Shown in pieces: positions 1 to 11,690 of a DNA stretch of 64,000 nt. Under the pieces are notes generated by a model, which made no database searches, had not been told where the DNA came from, and saw only the letters and a program-made list of their open reading frames with translations. Every line of letters begins with the position of its first letter. Position 1 is the stretch's first letter. This DNA is from Hydractinia symbiolongicarpus. Taxonomy: Eukaryota > Cnidaria > Hydrozoa > Anthoathecata > Hydractiniidae. Where the stretch lies: assembly GCF_029227915.1 (NCBI RefSeq), contig NC_079881.1:29985501-30049500 (forward strand), written 5' to 3'. The translations under genes and the position numbers were made by a program.

Positions 1-608
1 AACGAAAACCTGCGATTTCCCGCAAATCCCCGACTCGGCCCGTATAGTCAAAAGTATGCAAAGAGAGTACCCAGGGTGTAAACTCATTTCCCGAACGATT
101 TTTTAAATTATTTTTTCACCACTAAAACGCATGAGACTTGTAGTTTTCAAAAATGTTTTCATTTTTGATGAGACGCTGAATAAAAGAAGTTTAATCGCCG
201 GCAAACGAAAACCTGCGATTGCCCGTAAATCCCGGACTCGGCCCGTATAGTCAAAAGTATACAAAGAAAGTACCCAGGGATAAACTCATTTCCCAAACGA
301 TTTTTTAAATTATTATTTCACCAGTAAAGCCCATGAGACTTGTAGTTTTTAAAAATGTTTTCATTTTTGATGAGACGCTGAATAAAAGAAGTTTAATCGC
401 CGGTAAACGAAAACCCGCGATTTCCCGTAAATCCCGGACTCGGCCCGTATAGTCAAAACTATACAAGGAAAGTACCCAGTGAGTAAACTCATTTCCCTAA
501 CGAATTTTTAAATTATTTTTTCACCACTAAAACGCATGAGACTTGTAGTTTTCAAAAATGTTTTCATTTTTGATGAGACGCTGAATAAAAGAAGTTTAAT
601 CGCCGGCA
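1..608. repeat. P-Q-R trimer HOR, copy 1
   Basis: This three-monomer unit of 608 bp repeats immediately as the next entry. P has TGCGATTGCCCG and a one-base deletion in GGGATAAAC, which makes the trimer 608 rather than 609 bp. Q has CCAGTAAAGCCC and CAAAACTATACAAGG. R has CCCGCAAATCCCCGACTC and GTATGCAAAGAGAGTACCC. The first base of the window falls inside an R unit. Confidence 0.8.
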
Positions 609-1145
609 AACGAAAACCTGCGATTTCCCGCAAATCCCCGACTCGGCCCGTATAGTCAAAAGTATGCAAAGAGAGTACCCAGGGTGTAAACTCATTTCCC
701 GAACGATTTTTTAAATTATTTTTTCACCACTAAAACGCATGAGACTTGTAGTTTTCAAAAATGTTTTCATTTTTGATGAGACGCTGAATAAAAGAAGTTT
801 AATCGCCGGCAAACGAAAACCTGCGATTGCCCGTAAATCCCGGACTCGGCCCGTATAGTCAAAAGTATACAAAGAAAGTACCCAGGGATAAACTCATTTC
901 CCAAACGATTTTTTAAATTATTATTTCACCAGTAAAGCCCATGAGACTTGTAGTTTTTAAAAATGTTTTCATTTTTGATGAGACGCTGAATAAAAGAAGT
1001 TTAATCGCCGGCAAACGAAAACCCGCGATTTCCCGTAAATCCCGGACTCGGCCCGTATAGTCAAAACTATACAAGGAAAGTACCCAGTGAGTAAACTCAT
1101 TTCCCGAACGAATTTTTAAATTATTTTTTCACCACTAAAACGCAT
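609..1145. repeat. P-Q-R trimer HOR, copy 2
   Basis: This copy matches 1-537 with only isolated substitutions seen, for example GGTAAACG against GGCAAACG and CCCTAACG against CCCGAACG in Q. Its end passes directly into an A-type monomer at 1146 instead of the next R unit. The same three unit types reappear at about 11,290-11,690 and 12,910-13,514. Confidence 0.8.
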
Positions 1146-2650
1146 GAGACTTGTAGTTTTCATAAATGTTTTCATTTTTGATGAGACGCTTAATGAAAGT
1201 GGTTTAATCGCTGGCAAACAAAAACCCGCAATTTCCCGTAAATCCCGGGCTTGGCCCGTATAGTCGAATGTATACAAAGAAAGTACCCTGTGAGTAAACT
1301 CATTTCCAAAACGATTTTTTAAATTATCTTTTCACCACTAAAACGCTTGAGACTTGTAGTTTTCAAAAATGTTTTCATTTTTGGTGAGACGCTAAATAAA
1401 AGAAGTTTAATCGCCGGCAAACGAAAACCCGCCATTTCCTGTAAACCCCGGACTAGGCCCGCATAGTCAAAAGTATACAAAGAAAGTACCCAGGGAGTAA
1501 ACTCATTTCCCGAACGATTTTTTAAATTATTTTTTCACCACTAAAACGCATGAGACTTGTAGTTTTCAAAAATGTTTTCATTTTTGATGAGACGCTGAAT
1601 AAAAGAAGTTTAATCGCCGGCAAAAGAAAACCTGCGATTTCCCGTAAATCCCGGACTCGGCCCGTATAGTGAAAAGTATACAAAGAAAGTACCCAGGGTG
1701 TAAACTCATTTCCCGAACGATTTTTTAAATTATTATTTCACCACTAAAGCCCATGAGACTTGTAGTATTTAAAAATATTTTCATTTTTGATAAGACGCTG
1801 AATAAAAGAAGTTTAATCGCCGGCAAACAAAAACCCGCGACTTCCCGTAAATCCCGGACTCGGCCCGTATAGTCAAAAGTATACAAAGAAAGTACCCAGG
1901 GAGTAAACTCATTTCCCGAACGATTTTTTAAATTATTTTTTCACCACTAAAACGCATGAGACTTGTAGTTTTCAAAGATGTTTTCATTTTTGATGAGACG
2001 CTGAATAAAAGAAGTATAATCGCCGGCAAACGAAAACCTGAGATTTCCCGTAAATCCCGGACTCGGCCCGTATAGTCAAAGGTATACAAAGAAAGTACCC
2101 GGGGTGTAAACTCATTTCCCGAACGATATTTTAAATTATTATTTCACCACTAAAGCCCATGAGACTTGTAGTATTTAAAAATATTTTCATTTTTGATGAG
2201 ACGCTAAATAAAAGAAGTTTAATCGCCGGAAAACGAAAACCTGCGATTTCCCGTAAATCCCGGACTCGGCCCGTATAGTCAAAAGTATAAAAAGAAAGTA
2301 CCCGGGTTGTAAACTCATTTCCCGAACGATTTTTTAAATTATTATTTCACCACTAAAGCCCATGAGACTTGTAGTTTTTAAAAATGTTTTCATTTTTGAT
2401 GAGACGCTTAATAAAAGAGGTTTAATCGCCGGCAAACGAAATCCCGCGATTTCCCGTAAATCCGGGGCTTGGCCCGTATAGTCGAATGTATACAAAGAAA
2501 GTACCCAGGAAGTAAACTCATTTCCCGAACGATTTTTTAAATTTTTTTTTCACCACTAAAGCGCATGAGACTTGTAGTTTTCAAAAATGTTTTCATTTTT
2601 GATGAGACGCTGAATAAAAGAAGTTTAATCGCCGGCAAACGAAAACCTGC
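609..2650. repeat. Dispersed duplication inside domain 1, copy 1
   Basis: This stretch matches 12,978-15,019 at a constant offset of 12,369 bp. Shared private variants include CAAAACTATAC, CATAAATG, GCTGGCAAACAAAAACC, GGACTAGGCCCG, GATAAGACG and GAACGATATTTTAAATT. Constant spacing over about ten monomers plus shared rare variants shows a copied segment rather than ordinary family similarity. The homology fades near 2650, where this copy has GATTTCCAGTAAATCCC. Confidence 0.75.
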
Positions 2651-3378
2651 GATTTCCAGTAAATCCCGGACTCGGCCCGTATAGTCAAAAGTATACAAAG
2701 AGAGTACCCAGGGTGTAAACTCATTTCCCGAACGATTTCTTAAATTTTTTTTTCACCACTAAAACGCATGAGACTTGTAGTTTTTAAAAATGTTTTCATT
2801 TTTGATGAGACGCTGAATAAAAGAAGTTTAATCGCTGGCAAACGAAAACCTGCGATTTCCCGTAAATCCTGGACTCGGCCCGTATAGTCAAAAGTATACA
2901 AAGAAAGTACCCAGGGAGTAAACTCATTTCGCAAACGATTTTTTAAATTATTATTTCACCACTAAAGCCCATGAGACTTGTAGTTTTTAAAAATGTTTTC
3001 AATTTTGATGAGACGCTGAATAAAAGAAGTTTAATCGCCGGCAAACGAAAACCCGCAATTTCCCGTAAATCCTGGTCTCGGCCAGTATAGTCAAAAGTAT
3101 ACAAGGAAAGTACCCAGTGAGTAAACTCATTTCCCTAACGAATTTTTAAATTATTTTTTTACCACTAAAACGCATGAGACTTGTAGTTTTCAAAAATGTT
3201 TTCATTTTTGATGAGACGCTGAATAAAAGAAGTTTAATCGCCGGCAAACGAAAACCTGCGATTTCCCGTAAATCCCCGACTCGGCCCGTATAGTCAAAAG
3301 TATGCAAAGAGAGTACCCAGGGTGTAAACTCATTTCCCGAACGATTTTTTAAATTATTTTTTCACCACTAAAACGCAT
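1146..3378. repeat. Domain 1 HOR cycle, 11 monomers (2233 bp)
   Basis: The A landmark at 1191 recurs at 3424, exactly 11 x 203 bp later. Order read: A, B, C, D, E, F, G, two units carrying GATTTCCAGTAAATCC and CCTGGACTCGG, a Q-like unit and an R unit. The A unit here has the private reading CATAAATG, shared only with the A unit at 13515. Confidence 0.75.
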
Positions 3379-3784
3379 GAGACTTGTAGTTTTCAGAAAT
3401 GTTTTCATTTTTGATGAGACGCTTAATGAAAGTGGTTTAATCGCCGGCAAACGAAAACCCGCGATTTCCCGTAAATCCCGGGCTTGGCCCGTATAGTCGA
3501 ATGTATACAAAGAAAGTAGCCTGTGAGTAAACTCATTTCCAAAACGATTTTTTAAATTATCTTTTCACCACTAAAACGCTTGAGACTTGTAGTTTTCAAA
3601 AATGTTTTCATTTTTGGTGAGACGCTAAATAAAAGAAGTTTAATCGCCGGCAAACGAAAACCCGCCATTTCCTGTAAACCCCGGACTCGGCCCGCATAGT
3701 CAAAAGTATACAAAGAAAGTACCCAGGGAGTAAACTCATTTCCCGCACGATTTTTTAAATTATTTTTTCACCACTAAAACGCAT

Positions 3785-3987
3785 GAGACTTGTAGTTTTC
3801 AAAAATGTTTTCATTTTTGATGAGACGCTGAATAAAAGAAGTTTAATCGCCGGGAAACAAAAACCCGCAACTTCCCGTAAATCCCGGACTCGGCCCGTAT
3901 AGTCAAAAGTATACAAAGAAAGTACCCAGGGAGTAAACCCATTTCCCGAACGATTTTTTAAATTATTTTTTCACCACTAAAACGCAT
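3785..3987. repeat. Chimeric C/D monomer
   Basis: The first half reads as C (GTTTTCAAAAATG) and the second as D (AAACAAAAACCCGC and ACTTCCCG). The full-length arrangement with separate C and D units is seen at 1549-1954. The breakpoint lies between about 3800 and 3855. One monomer was lost, as expected of an unequal exchange in register. Confidence 0.65.
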
Positions 3988-5000
3988 GAGACTTGTAGTT
4001 TTCAAAGATGTTTTCATTTTTGATGAGACGCTGAATAAAAGAAGTATAATCGCCGGCAAACGAAAACCTGAGATTTCCCGTAAATCCCGGACTCGGCCCG
4101 TATAGTCAAAGGTATACAAAGAAAGTACCCGGGGTGTAAACTCATTTCCCGAACGATTTTTTAAATTATTATTTCACCACTAAAGCCCATGAGACTTGTA
4201 GTATTTAAAAATATTTTCATTTTTGATGAGACGCTAAATAAAAGAAGTTTAATCGCCGGCAAACGAAAACCTGCAATTTCCCGTAAATCCCGGACTCGGC
4301 CCGTATAGTCAAAAGTATAAAAAGAAAGTACCCGGGTTGTAAACTCATTTCCCGAACGATTTTTTAAATTATTATTTCACCAGTAAAGCCCATGAGACTT
4401 GTAGTTTTTAAAAATGTTTTCATTTTTGATGAGACTCTTAATAAAAGAGGTTTAATCGCCGGCAAACGAAATCCCGCGATTTCCCGTAAATCCGGGGCTT
4501 GGCCCGTATAGTCGAATGTAAACAAAGAAAGTACCCAGGAAGTAAACTCATTTCCCGAACGATTTTTTAAATTATTATTTCACCACTAAAGCCCATGAGA
4601 CTTGTATTTTTAAAAATGTTTTCATTTTTGATGAGACGCTTAATAAAAGAGGTTTAATCGCCGGCAAACGAAATCCCGCGAATTCCCGTAAATCCCGGGC
4701 TTGGCCCGTATAGTCGAATGTATAAAAGAAAGTACCCAGGAAGTAAACTCATTTCCCGAACGATTTTTTAAATTTTTTTTTCACCACTAAAACGCATAAG
4801 ACTTGTAGTTTTCAAAAATGTTTTCATTTTTGATGAGACGCTGAATAAAAGAAGTTTAATCGCCGGCAAACGAAAACCTGCGATTTCCCGTAAATCCCGG
4901 ACTCGGCCCGTATAGTCAAAAGTATACAAAGAAAGTACCCAGGGTGTAAACTCATTTCCTGAACGATTTTTTAACTTATATTTTCACCACTAAAACGCAT

Positions 5001-5203
5001 GAGACGTGTAGTTTTCAAAAATGTTTTCATTTTTGATGAGACGCTGAATAAAAGAAGTTTAATCGCCGGCAAACGAAAACCCGCGATTTCCCGTAAATCC
5101 CGGACTCGGCCCGTATAGTTAAAAGTATACAAGGAAAGTACCCAGTGAGTAAACTCATTTCCAAAACGATTTTTTAAATTATCTTTTCACCACTAAAATG
5201 CTT
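5001..5203. repeat. Chimeric J/A monomer
   Basis: The unit starts as J (GACGTGTAG) with CCCGCG, GTTAAAAG and CAGTGAG, but ends with the A-type reading ATTTCCAAAACG, ATCTTTTCACC and GCTTGAG. The switch falls between about 5145 and 5162. It is followed by an ordinary B unit, so the A-to-B junction is kept while the A front half is missing. Confidence 0.65.
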
Positions 5204-7230
5204 GAGACTTGTAGTTTTCAAAAATGTTTTCATTTTTGGTGAGACGCTAAATAAAAGAAGTTTAATCGCCGGCAAACGAAAACCCGCCATTTCCTGTAAA
5301 CCCCGGACTCGGCCCGCATAGTCAAAAGTATACAAAGAAAGTACCCAGGGAGTAAACTCATTTCCCGAACGATTTTTTAAATTATTTTTTCACCACTAAA
5401 ACGCATGAGACTTGTAGTTTTCAAAAATGTTTTCATTTTTGATGAGACGCTGAATAAAAGAAGTTTAATCGCCGGCAAACGAAAACCTGCGATTTCCCGT
5501 AAATCCCGGACTCGGCCCGTATAGTGAAAAGTATACAAAGAAAGTACCCAGTGTGTAAACTCATTTCCCGAACGATTTTTTAAATTATTATTTCACCACT
5601 AAAGCCCATGAGACTTGTAGTATTTAAAAATATTTTCATTTTTGATGAGACGCTGAATAAAAGAAGTTTAATCGCCGGCAAACAAAAACCCGCGACTTCC
5701 CGTAAATCCCGGACTCGGCCCGTATAGTCAAAAGTATACAAAGAAAGTACCCAGGGAGTAAACCCATTTCCCGAACGATTTTTTAAATTATTTTTTCACC
5801 ACTAAAACGCATGAGAATTGTGGTTTTCAAAGATGTTTTCATTTTTGATGAGACGCTGAATAAAAGAAGTATAATCGCCGGCAAACGAAAACCTGAGATT
5901 TCCCGTAAATCCCGGACTCGGCCCGTATAGTCAAAGGTATACAAAGAAAGTACCCGGGGTGTAAACTCATTTCCCGAACGATTTTTTAAATTATTATTTC
6001 ACCACTAAAGCCCATGAGACTTGTAGTATTTAAAAATATTTTTTTTGATGAGACGCTAAATAAAAGAAGTTTAATCGCCGGCAAACGAAAACCTGCGATT
6101 TCCCGTAAATCCCGGACTCGGCCCGTATAGTCAAAAGTATAAAAAGAAAGTACCCGGGTTGTAAACTCCTTTCCCGAACGATTTTTTAAATTATTATTTC
6201 ACCACTAAAGCCCATGAGACTTGTAGTTTTTAAAAATGTTTTCATTTTTGATGAGACGCTTAATAAAAGAGGTTTAATCGCGGGCAAACGAAATCCCGCG
6301 ATTTCCCGTAAATCCGGGGCTTGGCCCGTATAGTCGAATGTATACAAAGAAAGTACCCAGGAAGTAAACTCATTTCCCGAACGAATTTTTAAATTATTTT
6401 TTCACCACTAAAACGCATGAGACTTGTAGTTTTCAGAAATGTTTTCATTTTTGATGAGACGCTTAATGAAAGTGGTTTAATCGCCGGCAAACGAAAACCC
6501 GCAATTTCCCGTAAATCCCGGGCTTGGCCCGTATAGTCGAATGTATACAAAGAAAGTAGCCTGTGAGTAAACTCATTTCCAAAACGATTTTTTAAATTAT
6601 CTTTTCACCACTAAAACGCTTGAGACTTGTAGTTTTCAAAAATGTTTTCATTTTTGGTGAGACGCTAAATAAAAGAAGTTTAATCGCCGGCAAACGAAAA
6701 CCCGCCATTTCCTGTAAACCCCGGACTCGGCCCGCATAGTCAAAAGTATACAAAGAAAGTACCCAGGGAGTAAACTCATTTCCCGAACGATTTTTTAAAT
6801 TATTTTTTCACCACTAAAACGCATGAGACTTGTAGTTTTCAAAAATGTTTTCATTTTTGATGAGACGCTGAATAAAAGAAGTTTAATCGCCGGCAAACGA
6901 AAACCTGCGATTTCCCGTAAATCCCGGACTCGGCCCGTATAGTGAAAAGTATACAAAGAAAGTACCCAGTGTGTAAACTCATTTCCCGAACGATTTTTTA
7001 AATTATTATTTCACCACTAAAGCCCATGAGACTTGTAGTATTTAAAAATATTTTCATTTTTGATGAGACGCTGAATAAAAGAAGTTTAATCGCCGGCAAA
7101 CAAAAACCCGCAATTTCCCGTAAATCCCGGACTCGGCCCGTATAGTCAAAAGTATACAAAGAAAGTACCCAGGGAGTAAACCCATTTCCCGAACGATTTT
7201 TTAAATTATTTTTTCACCACTAAAACGCAT

Positions 7231-7433
7231 GAGACTTGTAGTTTTCAAAGATGTTTTCATTTTTGATGAGACGCTGAATAAAAGAAGTATAATCGCCGGC
7301 AAACGAAAACCTGAGATTTCCCGTAAATCCCGGACTCGGCCCGTATAGTGAAAAGTATACAAAGAAAGTACCCAGTGTGTAAACTCATTTCTTGAACGAT
7401 TTTTTAAATTATTATTTCACCACTAAAGCCCAT
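7231..7433. repeat. Chimeric E/C monomer
   Basis: The front is E (AAAGATG, GAAGTATAATC, CCTGAGATTTCC) and the end is C (GTATAGTGAAAAG, CCCAGTGTGT). The switch falls between about 7318 and 7348. It restarts a D-E run, adding two monomers (406 bp). Confidence 0.7.
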
Positions 7434-8245
7434 GAGACTTGTAGTATTTAAAAATATTTTCATTTTTGATGAGACGCTGAATAAAAGAAGTTTAATCGCC
7501 GGCAAACAAAAACCCGCAATTTCCCGTAAATCCCGGACTCGGCCCGTATAGTCAAAAGTATACAAAGAAAGTACCCAGGGAGTAAACCCATTTCCCGAAC
7601 GATTTTTTAAATTATTTTTTCACCACTAAAACGCATGAGACTTGTAGTTTTCAAAGATGTTTTCATTTTTGATGAGACGCTGAATAAAAGAAGTATAATC
7701 GCCGGCAAACGAAAACCTGAGATTTCCCGTAAATCCCGGACTCGGCCCGTATAGTCAAAGGTATACAAAGAAAGTACCCGGGGTGTAAACTCATTTCCCG
7801 AACGATTTTTTAAATTATTATTTCACCACTAAAGCCCATGAGACTTGTAGTATTTAAAAATATTTTCATTTTTGATGAGACGCTAAATAAAAGAAGTTTA
7901 ATCGCCGGCAAACGAAAACCTGCGATTTCCCGTAAATCCCGGACTCAGCCCGTATATTCAAAAGTATAAAAAGAAAGTACCCGGGTTGTAAACTCATTTC
8001 CCGAACGATTTTTTAAATTATTATTTCACCACTAAAGCCCATGAGACTTGTAGTTTTTAAAAATGTTTTCATTTTTGATGAGACGCTTAATAAAAGAGGT
8101 TTAATCGCCGGCAAACGAAATCCCGCGATTTCCCGTAAATCCGGGGCTTGGCCCGTATAGTCGAATGTATACAAAGAAAGTACCCAGGAAGTAAACTCAT
8201 TTCCCGAACGATTTTTTAAATTATTATTTCACCACTAAAGCCCAT

Positions 8246-8448
8246 GAGACTTGTAGTATTTAAAAATATTTTCATTTTTGATGAGACGCTGAATAAAAGA
8301 AGTTTAATCGCCGGCAAACAAAAACCCGCGACTTCCCGTAAATCCCGGACTCGGCCCGTATAGTCAAAGGTATACAAAGAAAGTACCCGGGGTGTAAACT
8401 CATTTCCCGAACGATTTTTTAAATTATTATTTCACCACTAAAGCCCAT
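8246..8448. repeat. Chimeric D/E monomer (domain 1)
   Basis: The front is D (GTATTTAAAAATATT, AAACAAAAACCCGCGACTT) and the end is E (GTCAAAGGTATAC, CCCGGGGTGT). The switch lies between about 8333 and 8367. A fusion of the same two types in the same part of the monomer is seen at 48258-48460. Confidence 0.7.
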
Positions 8449-10069
8449 GAGACTTGTAGTATTTAAAAATATTTTTTTTGATGAGACGCTAAATAAAAGA
8501 AGTTTAATCGCCGGCAAACGAAAACCTGCGATTTCCCGTAAATCCCGGACTCGGCCCGTATAGTCAAAAGTATAAAAAGAAAGTACCCGGGTTGTAAACT
8601 CCTTTCCCGAACGATTTTTTAAATTATTATTTCACCACTAAAGCCCATGAGACTTGTAGTTTTTAAAAATGTTTTCATTTTTGATGAGACGCTTAATAAA
8701 AGAGGTTTAATCGCCGGCAAACGAAATCCCGCGATTTCCCGTAAATCCGGGGCTTGGCCCGTATAGTCGAATGTATACAAAGAAAGTACCCAGGAAGTAA
8801 ACTCATTTCCCGAACGAATTTTTAAATTATTTTTTCACCACTAAAACGCATGAGACTTGTAGTTTTCAGAAATGTTTTCATTTTTGATGAGACGCTTAAT
8901 GAAAGTGGTTTAATCGCCGGCAAACGAAAACCCGCAATTTCCCGTAAATCCCGGGCTTGGCCCGTATAGTCGAATGTATACAAAGAAAGTAGCCTGTGAG
9001 TAAACTCATTTCCAAAACGATTTTTTAAATTATCTTTTCACCACTAAAACGCTTGAGACTTGTAGTTTTCAAAAATGTTTTCATTTTTGGTGAGACGCTA
9101 AATAAAAGAAGTTTAATCGCCGGCAAACGAAAACCCGCCATTTCCTGTAAACCTCGGACTCGGCCCGCATAGTCAAAAGTATACAAAGAAAGTACCCAGG
9201 GAGTAAACTTATTTCCCGAACGATTTTTTAAATTATTTTTTCACCACTAAAACGCATGAGACTTGTAGTTTTCAAAAATGTTTTCATTTTTGATGAGACG
9301 CTGAATAAAAGAAGTTTAATCGCCGGCAAACGAAAACCTGCGATTTCCCGTAAATCCCGGACTCGGCCCGTATAGTGAAAAGTATACAAAGAAAGTACCC
9401 AGTGTGTAAACTCATTTCCCGAACGATTTTTTAAATTATTATTTCACCACTAAAGCCCATGAGACTTGTAGTATTTAAAAATATTTTCATTTTTGATGAG
9501 ACGCTGAATAAAAGAAGTTTAATCGCCGGCAAACAAAAACCCGCAATTTCCCGTAAATCCCGGACTCGGCCTGTATAGTCAAAAGTATACAAAGAAAGTA
9601 CCCAGGGAGTAAACCCATTTCCCGAACGATTTTTTAAATTATTTTTTCACCACTAAAACGCATGAGACTTGTAGTTTTCAAAGATGTTTTCATTTTTGAT
9701 GAGACGCTGAATAAAAGAAGTATAATCGCCGGCAAACGAAAACCTGAGATTTCCCGTAAATCCCGGACTCGGCCCGTATAGTCAAAGGTATACAAAGAAA
9801 GTACCCGGGGTGTAAACTCATTTCCCGAACGATTTTTTAAATTATTATTTCACCACTAAAGCCCATGAGACTTGTAGTATTTAAAAATATTTTCATTTTT
9901 GATGAGACGCTAAATAAAAGAAGTTTAATCGCCGGCAAACGAAAACCTGCGATTTCCCGTAAATCCCGGACTCGGCCCGTATAGTCAAAAGTATAAAAAG
10001 AAAGTACCCGGGTTGTAAACTCATTTCCCGAACGATTTTTTAAATTATTATTTCACCACTAAAGCCCAT

Positions 10070-11690
10070 GAGACTTGTAGTTTTTAAAAATGTTTTCATT
10101 TTTGATGAGACGCTTAATAAAAGAGGTTTAATCGCCGGCAAACGAAATCCCGCGATTTCCCGTAAATCCGGGGCTTGGCCCGTATAGTCGAATGTATACA
10201 AAGAAAGTACCCAGGAAGTAAACTCATTTCCCGAACGATTTTTTAAATTATTATTTCACCACTAAAGCCCATGAGACTTGTATTTTTAAAAATGTTTTCA
10301 TTTTTGATGAGACGCTTAATAAAAGAGGTTTAATCGCCGGCAAACGAAATCCCGCGACTTCCCGTAAATCCCGGGCTTGGCCCGTATAGTCGAATGTATA
10401 AAAGAAAGTACCCAGGAAGTAAACTCATTTCCCGAACGATTTTTTAAATTTTTTTTTCACCACTAAAACGCATGAGACTTGTAGTTTTCAAAAATGTTTT
10501 CATTTTTGATGAGACGCTGAATAAAAGAAGTTTAATCGCCGGCAAACGAAAACCTGCGATTTCCCGTAAATCCCGGACTGGGCCCGTATAGTCAAAAGTA
10601 TACAAAGAAAGTACCCAGGGTGTAAACTCATTTCCTGAACGATTTTTTAACTTATATTTTCACCACTAAAACGCATGAGACGTGTAGTTTTCAAAAATGT
10701 TTTCATTTTTGATGAGACGCTGAATAAAAGAAGTTTAATCGCTGGCAAACGAAAACCCGCGATTTCCCGTAAATCCCGGACTCGGCCCGTATAGTTAAAA
10801 GTATACAAGGAAAGTACCCAGTGAGTAAACTCATTTCCCGAACGAATTTTTAAATTATTTTTTCACCACTAAAACGCATGAGACGTGTAGTTTTCAAAAA
10901 TGTTTTCATTTTTGATGAGACGATGAATAAAAGAAGTTTAATCGCCGGCAAACGAAAACCTGCGATTTCCCGTAAATCCCGTACTCGGCCCGTATAGTCA
11001 AAAGTATACAAAGAAAGTACCCAGGGAGTAAACTCATTTCCCGAACGATTTTTTAAATTATTATTTCACCACTAAAGCCCATGAGACTTGTAGTTTTTAA
11101 AAATGTTTTCATTTTTGATGAGACGCTGAATAAAAGAAGTTTAATCGCCGGCAAACGAAAACCCGCAATTTCCCGTAAATCCCGGTCTCGGCCCGTATAG
11201 TCAAAAGTATACAAGGAAAGTACCCAGTGCGTAAACTTATTTCCCTAACGAATTTTTAAATTATTTTTTTACCACTAAAACGCATGAGACTTGTAGTTTT
11301 CAAAAATGTTTTTATTTTTGATGAGACGCTGAATAAAAGAAGTTTAATCGCCGGCAAACGAAAACCTGCGATTTCCCGCAAATCCCCGACTCGGCCCGTA
11401 TAGTCAAAAGTATGCAAAGAGAGTACCCGGGGTGTAAACTCATTTCCCGAACGATTTTTTAAATTAATTTTTCACCACTAAAACGCATGAGACTTGTAGT
11501 TTTCAAAAATGTTTTCATTTTTGATGAGACGCTGAATAAAAGAAGTTTAATCGCCGGCAAACGAAAACCTGCGATTGCCCGTAAATCCCGGACTCGGCCC
11601 GTATAGTCAAAAGTATACAAAGAAAGTACCCAGGGATAAACTCATTTCCCGAACGATTTTTTAAATTATTATTTCACCACTAAAGCCCAT
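10070..11690. repeat. 8-mer HOR (1621 bp), copy 1
   Basis: Eight monomers, G-H-I-J-J-Q-R-P, form a block that repeats at once with offset 1621 bp (8 x 203 minus 3). Landmarks at matching places in both copies: CTTAATAAAAGAGG (G), TTGTATTTTTAAAAATG (H), GAACGATTTTTTAACTTATA (I), GACGTGTAG in two successive units (J), CCGGTC (Q) and GGGATAAAC (P). Confidence 0.8.

Larger units (their letters stand above)
3379..6418. repeat. Domain 1 HOR cycle, 15 monomers
   Basis: This cycle holds A, B, a C/D chimera (3785-3987), E, F, G, an H unit (GTATTTTTAAAAATG), an I unit, a J/A chimera (5001-5203), then B, C, D, E, F and G. The length is 3040 bp, five bases short of 15 x 203, explained by small deletions including 3 bp at 6038 in the F unit. 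It therefore contains a second B-to-G run started by a chimeric rather than a true A unit. Confidence 0.7.
6419..8851. repeat. Domain 1 HOR cycle, 12 monomers
   Basis: The order read is A, B, C, D, E/C chimera, D, E, F, G, D/E chimera, F, G. The length is 2433 bp, three short of 12 x 203 because the F unit near 8471 carries the same 3-bp deletion as the F unit at 6038. The D and E/C pair looks like an added 406-bp step, since the GTGAAAAG landmark at 6943 recurs 406 bp later. Confidence 0.75.
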
